From assembly GCF_000278275.1 (NCBI RefSeq), contig NZ_JH725147.1, positions 1,042,849 through 1,106,848 of the forward strand: 64,000 bases of DNA. Direction: 5' to 3'. This DNA is from Bartonella tamiae Th239. GTDB lineage: Bacteria > Pseudomonadota > Alphaproteobacteria > Rhizobiales > Rhizobiaceae. This document shows positions 58,752-64,000 of this stretch, piece after piece; position 1 is the stretch's first letter, and every line of letters starts with the position of its first letter. Made by a program: the position numbers and the translations under genes. Under the pieces are notes generated by a model that ran no database searches, was not told the origin of the DNA, and worked only from the letters and a program-made list of their open reading frames with translations.

Positions 58752-60857
58752 TTAAATTTTACCAACTGTTTTTAAAATATAGGCATATACAAAAGCATTT
58801 TCTTCCATTTTAGAAAACCGTCCAGCCGCTCCTGCATGACCAGAATCCATGTTTGTGCGTAAAAGTATTGGATTATTGTCTGTTTTGACTTCACGCAATT
58901 TTGCTATCCATTTTGCGGGTTCCCAATACGTCACACGCGGGTCAGTCAAACCTGCCATAGCAAGTATTTTAGGATACTCTTTCGCCTCTACATTATCATA
59001 AGGAGAATAGGAAGCGATAAGTTCATAATCTGTTTTTGACGTTAAAGGATTGCCCCATTCGGGCCATTCAGGCGGAGTCAGCGGTAGGCTTTTATCCAAC
59101 ATCGTTGATAATACATCAACGAAGGGAACAATAGCAACAATTCCAGCATAGTCTTGTGGAGCCATGTTGGCGACAGCGCCCATTAACATTCCACCAGCAG
59201 AACCGCCATAGGCAACAAGACGATCATGAGAAGTATAGTGCATTTTAACCAAATGTCGTCCGCATGCGATAAAGTCTGTAAATGTATTGCGTTTCAATAC
59301 ATGTTTGCCATGTTCATACCATTCAAAGCCTTTGTCTTTACCACCACGTATATGCGCTATTGCATAAACAAAACCACGATCAGCAAGAGATAGAGCATTG
59401 GTATTAAAGCTTGCAGGAATGGATATACCATAGGCACCATAACCATAAAGAAGACAAGGAGCTGTTCCGTCTAAGGCCGTATCTTTATGGTAAAATAACG
59501 ATATGGGGACAAATGTGCCGTCTTCAGCTTCTGCCATAATACGTTGCGTATAATAATTTTTACTGCAATGCCCAGAAGGAACTTCTTGTGTTTTTAAAAG
59601 AAACCGATGACGCGTCTGCATATGATAGTCAAATAACTGACTAGGCGTTGTCATTGATGAATATGAAAACCGAATAGTCAAACTCTTATATTCGGCAGCG
59701 CCTTGCAACCCAAGCGAATAGGCTTCTTCATCAAATGCAATGGAATGGGTTTCATTTGTATTGCGATTTAAAATTTGAATACGTGGTAGGCCTTCAATTC
59801 GTTCAAGCCATACAAGATGATTAATGTAAGCACTATGGTTAAGAATTAAGCGTCCAGGAATATGTGGGACAACTTCAATCCAATTTTCTTCTTGCGGTGA
59901 CGCAAAAGGTGTTGCCATAATTTTAAAATCTTTTGCGCCGTCAATATTGGTTAAAATATAAAGCAAATCACCCGCTTCTGTTAGACTATATTCTACGCCT
60001 TTTTCTCGTTTTCGGACACATAGTGGTTCACTTAATGGATTATCCGCTGGGATTAACCAAGTTTCTGAAGTTTCATGGTCGTGAATATCTATAAAGATAA
60101 CATCATTAAGAAGAGAACCTGAAACACTTAAAAAAAATCCTGAATTGTCTTCACGAAAAATGAGTGTATCGTCAGTTTGTAGACTGCCTAAGCGGTGGTA
60201 ATACAATTCGGATGGACGGTGATTATGATCCATTTTAGTATAGAAAAAACCTTGAGATTTAGCATCCCAAACAATATGGCCAGCTGTATTTTCAATAGTA
60301 TCAGTTCGATCGGTCAGTGTTTTGAAATCTCGAATTTTTACTGTATAATATTCTGATCCTTTATCATCATAAGTCCATGCACATTTTTCGTGATCTGGTG
60401 AATATTGCACAGAACCTAGATTAAAATAGTCTTTATTTTGTGCCAAAATATCGCCGTCAAGATAAACATAGTCTTCACCGCCATCTCTTGGTGTACGAAA
60501 ATATTGCGGTTGCTGACCACCTTTTACATAAGCAACACCATAGGCAAAATCTCCATCTTTAACTGGAATGGAGCGTTCATCTTCTTTTATTCTACCTTTC
60601 ATTTCGTTAAAGAGTTGTTCTTGTAACTCTATAGTATCTGCCATTTGCTCAACTTGATAGGCGTTTTCTTGATCCAAATACGCACGAATGTCATGATCAA
60701 GACAGGAGGGATCTTGAAAAACCTCCTGCCAATTTTGTGCGCGCAGCCAATGATAGGGATCATTTTGAATGAATCCATGATGTTCTTGAGAAAACGCCAC
60801 TTTCTTTGCACGAGGGGGCGTAAGAGATATGTTATTGGCGTCATCTTCTAATTTCAT
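58752..60857 (-). CDS. ptrB: Oligopeptidase B (S9A prolyl oligopeptidase family)
   Basis: This 701-residue serine peptidase cleaves short peptides after Lys and Arg. The N-terminal seven-bladed propeller (about 80-410) covers the C-terminal alpha/beta hydrolase. The nucleophile is in AYGGSAGGMLMGAVANMAP; PYDNVEAKEYPKILAMAGLTDPRV holds the Asp, and MDSGHAGAAGRF the His. FVYAIAHIRGGKDKGFEWYEHGK is conserved. There is no signal peptide, so it is cytoplasmic. msrB follows upstream on the same strand 21 bases away (60879). Confidence 0.95.
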   Translation of the reverse strand: MKLEDDANNISLTPPRAKKVAFSQEHHGFIQNDPYHWLRAQNWQEVFQDPSCLDHDIRAYLDQENAYQVEQMADTIELQEQLFNEMKGRIKEDERSIPVKDGDFAYGVAYVKGGQQPQYFRTPRDGGEDYVYLDGDILAQNKDYFNLGSVQYSPDHEKCAWTYDDKGSEYYTVKIRDFKTLTDRTDTIENTAGHIVWDAKSQGFFYTKMDHNHRPSELYYHRLGSLQTDDTLIFREDNSGFFLSVSGSLLNDVIFIDIHDHETSETWLIPADNPLSEPLCVRKREKGVEYSLTEAGDLLYILTNIDGAKDFKIMATPFASPQEENWIEVVPHIPGRLILNHSAYINHLVWLERIEGLPRIQILNRNTNETHSIAFDEEAYSLGLQGAAEYKSLTIRFSYSSMTTPSQLFDYHMQTRHRFLLKTQEVPSGHCSKNYYTQRIMAEAEDGTFVPISLFYHKDTALDGTAPCLLYGYGAYGISIPASFNTNALSLADRGFVYAIAHIRGGKDKGFEWYEHGKHVLKRNTFTDFIACGRHLVKMHYTSHDRLVAYGGSAGGMLMGAVANMAPQDYAGIVAIVPFVDVLSTMLDKSLPLTPPEWPEWGNPLTSKTDYELIASYSPYDNVEAKEYPKILAMAGLTDPRVTYWEPAKWIAKLREVKTDNNPILLRTNMDSGHAGAAGRFSKMEENAFVYAYILKTVGKI

Positions 60858-60878
60858 AAAACATCCTGAATCTTAAAT

Positions 60879-61289
60879 TTATTTATTTTTATCATATGTC
60901 AGAGCATGACCATTCATGCAATAACGCAAACCAGTTGGTTGTGGTCCATCTGGAAAGACGTGACCAAGATGGGCTTCACAATCTGCACACCGTACTTCTG
61001 TACGAACCATACCGTGAGACCGATCTTCGACAAATGAAACCGCATCTTTTTCAATTGGTTCATAAAAACTTGGCCAACCAGTACCTGATTCATATTTTGT
61101 TTCTGAATTATATAATGCTTTCCCGCAACATACGCAGCGAAATACGCCAGGCGTAGATGTGTCAAAGTCAGGCGAAGAAAATGCGCGCTCTGTTCCGTGT
61201 TGTCTTGTGATTTGATATTGTTCAGGTGTAAGAATTTCACGCCATTCTTCGTCGGTTTTTACAACTTTGGGTTTTTTATCAGTACTCAT
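60879..61289 (-). CDS. msrB: Peptide methionine-R-sulfoxide reductase
   Basis: This 136-residue enzyme reduces methionine R-sulfoxide in oxidised proteins. The MsrB motifs are [27 protein letters not shown], the first zinc pair [40 protein letters not shown] with the second zinc pair, and [10 protein letters not shown] with the catalytic Cys. ATG at 61289 is preferred over 61301. It probably shares a transcript with ptrB downstream. Confidence 0.96.
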   Translation of the reverse strand: MSTDKKPKVVKTDEEWREILTPEQYQITRQHGTERAFSSPDFDTSTPGVFRCVCCGKALYNSETKYESGTGWPSFYEPIEKDAVSFVEDRSHGMVRTEVRCADCEAHLGHVFPDGPQPTGLRYCMNGHALTYDKNK

Positions 61290-61301
61290 TTGTGACTCCA
61301 T

Positions 61302-61644
61302 GACGCTTAAAAGAAGTAATTAAAATTATTATAAGATTTGTATATTTATTTGGTATCTTTGTTTAAAAAAACAATATTGTTTGATCAAAATAATTTTATC
61401 ACATAGCCTAGTTGTATTGATATGAGACAAAAAACATTTATTTGAATTTTATAGAGCATTTATCAAATAAATATAGATAAATATAATCGAACTGATCTCA
61501 ATTATATTAATATTAAAATATTATTTAATCTCTGCAATTGACAATCATTTTATTTACACAATATGAAGAAAATGATTATTCGTATCTTTGATGCGTTTGT
61601 TTTGAATATAAATATAAAACTAAATATAAATAAAGGAAAAGAAA
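61302..61644. other. Divergent intergenic region, msrB / mucR
   Basis: This 343-base spacer is very AT-rich. TTGACA at 61538-61543, with a TATGAA-like -10 about 18 bases later (61562-61567), is a plausible mucR promoter. AT-rich, multi-T stretches (about 61450-61530) are the kind of DNA that MucR/Ros proteins bind, so autoregulation is possible. AAAGGA precedes the ATG. Confidence 0.4.
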
Positions 61645-62082
61645 ATGGATCATCAGATCGTTAAAGAAACTGAAAACGATCTTATCATACCTATGGTCGC
61701 AGATGTCGTCGCGGCATATGTTGCAAATAATTCTATTCGCCCAAGTGAGCTTGCTGGCTTGGTTTTAGAAGTACATGCAGCATTTGCAAAAGCAAGTGCA
61801 CAACCTGTTGAAGAGCCTGAGGTTGAGAAGCAAAAACCAGCTGTTAATCCAAAACGGTCAGTTTTTGCTGATTATATTATCTGCCTTGAAGATGGACAGA
61901 AATTTAAATCTTTAAAGCGTCATATTAAGACACATTATGATCTTACCCCTGAACAATACCGTGAAAAATGGAACCTTGATTCCAATTATCCAATGGTTGC
62001 GCCAAATTATGCAGAAGCGCGTTCTGCTTTAGCAAAACAAATGGGTTTAGGACGTAAAAGCGAAAAGAAAAAAGGTAAATAA
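61645..62082 (+). CDS. mucR: MucR/Ros-family transcriptional regulator
   Basis: This 145-residue protein has the family's N-terminal region (DVVAAYVANNSIRPSELAGLVLEVHAAF) and the prokaryotic zinc finger in DYIICLEDGQKFKSLKRHIKTHYDLTPEQYREKWNL. The Cys, Asp, His, His zinc set of MucR is visible. It binds AT-rich promoters as an H-NS-like silencer of surface and virulence genes in Rhizobiales. A strong hairpin follows. Confidence 0.95.
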   Translation: MDHQIVKETENDLIIPMVADVVAAYVANNSIRPSELAGLVLEVHAAFAKASAQPVEEPEVEKQKPAVNPKRSVFADYIICLEDGQKFKSLKRHIKTHYDLTPEQYREKWNLDSNYPMVAPNYAEARSALAKQMGLGRKSEKKKGK

Positions 62083-62084
62083 AT

Positions 62085-62113
62085 AAAATGCATTTGCGGG
62101 GGGAATGCGTTTT
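62085..62113 (+). terminator. Hairpin terminator after mucR
   Basis: AAAATGCATT (62085-62094) and AATGCGTTTT (62104-62113) pair with one G-T wobble around a TGCGGGGGG loop, 3 bases after the mucR stop. Confidence 0.65.
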
Positions 62114-62138
62114 ACTCCTCTTTGAAAGCTTTTACATC

Positions 62139-62546
62139 TTATGCCGCTTCTGAACGTATGCGAGCGATCATGGATTTAAGACCATTTGAGCGTTGCGGGG
62201 TTAAATTTTCTTCAAGACCTAGATCTTTAAGAAGACTTTCACTATCACTTTTAATGATTTCTGATGCTTTTTTACCTGAATAAAATGCGATTAAAATATA
62301 TACGAGACCACGTACAATATGGGCATCAGAGTCTCCTTGGAATGTTAGGATAGGATCACTTCCTTCCCCCTTTTTGGTTGTGAGCCAAACCTGACTAACA
62401 CAGCCTAGTATTTTATTTTTTTCTGTGCGCAAATTTTCTGGAAAATCTGGCAATTCTCTTCCAAGTTCAATAACATAACGATATCGATCTTCCCAATCAT
62501 CAAGAAGAGCAAAACTGTCTTTAATATCTTCTATACTATCGCTCAT
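62139..62546 (-). CDS. sufE: SufE cysteine desulfurase activator
   Basis: This 135-residue protein has the SufE fold signatures: DIKDSFALLDDWEDRYRYVIELGRELPDFP, then KILGCVSQVWLTTKK with the active Cys that takes sulfur from SufS, and GLVYILIAFYSGKKASEII. It passes sulfur for iron-sulfur cluster assembly. The suf operon itself is not in the window. ATG at 62546 is chosen over 62555. Confidence 0.94.
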   Translation of the reverse strand: MSDSIEDIKDSFALLDDWEDRYRYVIELGRELPDFPENLRTEKNKILGCVSQVWLTTKKGEGSDPILTFQGDSDAHIVRGLVYILIAFYSGKKASEIIKSDSESLLKDLGLEENLTPQRSNGLKSMIARIRSEAA

Positions 62547-62879
62547 TCTTACCATTTCTCTTAATGTATTAAATATGTTTATTTGCTTTTACGTGTTGAA
62601 TAATTCACGTTTTATATGTTTTCATGTTTTATATGTTATTGAGAAGTGGTTTTGAATGCAAGAATAATGCTTAACCACTTTTTATTATAAAACATATTTC
62701 ATATATTTTTCAATATTTTTAAAACTAAGATTCTTAATCAAAGGGATAAAGTCATCATTTTTGTATTGAGAAGCATCATTATAATCGTTTATTTTTTTTA
62801 AAAAACAAAGAATGATAATTTAAAAGATATTAAATCATCAAATGATTTTTTTTTCAAATAATTCAATAAACCGACAGTT

Positions 62880-63287
62880 TTAATATTCTTCTTGAGAAGA
62901 TTGTGATGCTGCATCATGGTTGATGTTTTGATTATTTTGATGAGATGAGGAGAGAAAACTGCTATCGATAGTGTGTGGTTCAACAGATGGATTTGCATCT
63001 TCTTTTGCAATAGTGCTTCCAATATAATCATAAGCAATTTTTGCACCATCTTTGGCGCGTGCGCTTAATGATCCCAAAAATGTTTTTCCCGTCTCACATG
63101 TTGTTGCATTTCGATCACAAAACCCACCCAAATCCGATAGTGTATCTTTTAGCGCAATAAAAGCACTTATAGGATTTGTTGATTGTGCTTGATTTGTCAT
63201 ATCTGATGGAGTTTTAGGTCCAAAAAATGAAATGACAATCAGCAATAAAGCAATAAAAAAGGCCGATTTAAATAAAAAACGTATCAT
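62880..63287 (-). CDS. DUF5330 membrane-anchored protein
   Basis: This 135-residue protein has one N-terminal membrane helix (FLFKSAFFIALLLIVISFFG), then a short region with DLGGFCDRNATTCETGKTFLGSLSARAKDGAKIAYDYIG, characteristic of the DUF5330 family of Rhizobiales, with two Cys. The rest is Ser/Asn/Gln-rich. It probably faces the periplasm. Function is unknown. ATG at 63287 is preferred. Confidence 0.72.
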   Translation of the reverse strand: MIRFLFKSAFFIALLLIVISFFGPKTPSDMTNQAQSTNPISAFIALKDTLSDLGGFCDRNATTCETGKTFLGSLSARAKDGAKIAYDYIGSTIAKEDANPSVEPHTIDSSFLSSSHQNNQNINHDAASQSSQEEY

Positions 63288-63600
63288 AACTATCCAATGC
63301 ATAAGGAGTACACATTTTATAATCTTCTCTTTAAGAGAAATTCATTGACAAAAGATTGATAAAATTTTTTTTAAATTTTCTTTTGTTTCCTTAGTCTTTG
63401 TTAACCATAGAAGCAAAGTTAGATCTTTTTTAAAAACAGTTTAAGCGTTATTATCTTTTCGTTAAAATCTTCCCTTCAAGGATATTTCATCAATATCAAG
63501 AGAAAATCACTCTATGGTCGTTTGTGTGTCTATATGATGACTTATAACGATTTTGGTGCTGTTTAAATATTATGAATTGCTGATAGAAAGCTTATATAGA

Positions 63601-64000
63601 ATGGAAACCTTGCAAACCAAACTTATGGTCAATGGTCATGGTATTATCTTAAAAGAAACGGATCCAACGCATTTTCTTGGACATTTAAAAAAACATGATC
63701 AGTTGTCTGATTTTACTCATATTGCAGATCGCATCACGCTCATGTCATTTTTTGCTGATTTGCGAGAAAAAGGACACGCAATACCGATTACAATTCGAAT
63801 AAATTGTTTAGATAAGGTGCAGTTTTTTAATGTAAGATTAGCGTGTCAAACAATAAAAAATAAGTCTTATACGAACAATTCTTTTTATGATTTAGAGTGC
63901 GAAACAGACAGTCAAAATCTCTTTATACAACCAATGAATCACGTTCCTGATGTGGCTTATACCGCTCATGAAATGCGCACACCTTTAAATGCAATTTTAG
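63601..64000 (+). CDS. Sensor histidine kinase, 3'-truncated by the window edge
   Basis: An open frame from ATG 63601 runs to the window end (133 codons). It contains AHEMRTPLNAIL at the edge, the H-box of HisKA kinases with the phospho-accepting His at residue 123. The first 115 residues are a PAS-like domain rather than a membrane sensor. The catalytic ATPase domain lies beyond the window. The kinase may belong to the PleC/DivJ/PdhS group given its family-specific H-box, but this is inference. It is divergent from the DUF5330 gene. Confidence 0.82.
   Translation, partial: METLQTKLMVNGHGIILKETDPTHFLGHLKKHDQLSDFTHIADRITLMSFFADLREKGHAIPITIRINCLDKVQFFNVRLACQTIKNKSYTNNSFYDLECETDSQNLFIQPMNHVPDVAYTAHEMRTPLNAIL

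Overview
This window looks like a chromosomal segment of an alphaproteobacterium of the order Rhizobiales, most probably Bartonella. The evidence is low GC with long AT-rich spacers, a CcrM-type GANTC methyltransferase, a MucR/Ros regulator, an invasion-associated locus B (IalB) family protein, a RibB carrying a dead GTP cyclohydrolase II half, and typical Rhizobiales gene orders (ispH-thrB-rnhA; DUF721-DsbA-smc). No species is claimed. No phage, insertion sequence, CRISPR array or rRNA operon was seen.

Layout: 1-10.5 kb holds a DnaJ-family gene cut by the window start, fabI, a histidine phosphatase, aroC-ribB-xseB, a DedA gene on the other strand, and dxs-tlyA-rlmD (isoprenoid supply and RNA methylation). 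10.5-22.5 kb is mostly minus strand: a YeeE/YedE sulfur transporter, then an operon transcribed thrC -> M16 peptidase -> GNAT -> 7TM-PAS-GGDEF-EAL, plus a class D beta-lactamase, tldD and an IalB-family protein. 22.8-28.2 kb is a plus-strand run: an aberrant cytochrome oxidase subunit I, ctaB, a 50-residue membrane peptide, ispH, thrB and rnhA.

28.4-47.8 kb holds a DsbD-alpha-like protein, yqgE, a HAD phosphatase, ccrM, mutY, two surface-polysaccharide genes, a DUF721/DciA gene, a DsbA-like oxidoreductase, smc, a truncated pyruvate phosphate dikinase, a DUF1499 membrane protein, an MBL hydrolase, tRNA-Gln, and a translationally coupled pair: methylmalonyl-CoA mutase small subunit and a frameshifted corA. 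48.2-64 kb holds an MFS permease, a HerA-like ATPase, an L,D-transpeptidase, sodB, a zinc-uptake locus behind a Zur-like palindrome (znuCBA, a DUF1007 protein, a NicO transporter), oligopeptidase B, msrB, mucR, sufE, a DUF5330 protein and the start of a sensor histidine kinase.

The most unusual gene is the CtaD-like protein at 22.8 kb. It keeps the haem histidines and the overall fold but has Ser-Asp in place of the two adjacent Cu-B histidines and has lost the key residues of both proton channels. It sits beside ctaB with no ctaC, ctaE or ctaG. Several other genes show reduction or remodelling: ppdK without its PEP domain, a corA frameshift in a run of eight A, the RibB with a degenerate second domain, an EAL/GGDEF protein with altered catalytic motifs, and an IspH ending in a hexanucleotide-encoded Asn-Gly repeat.
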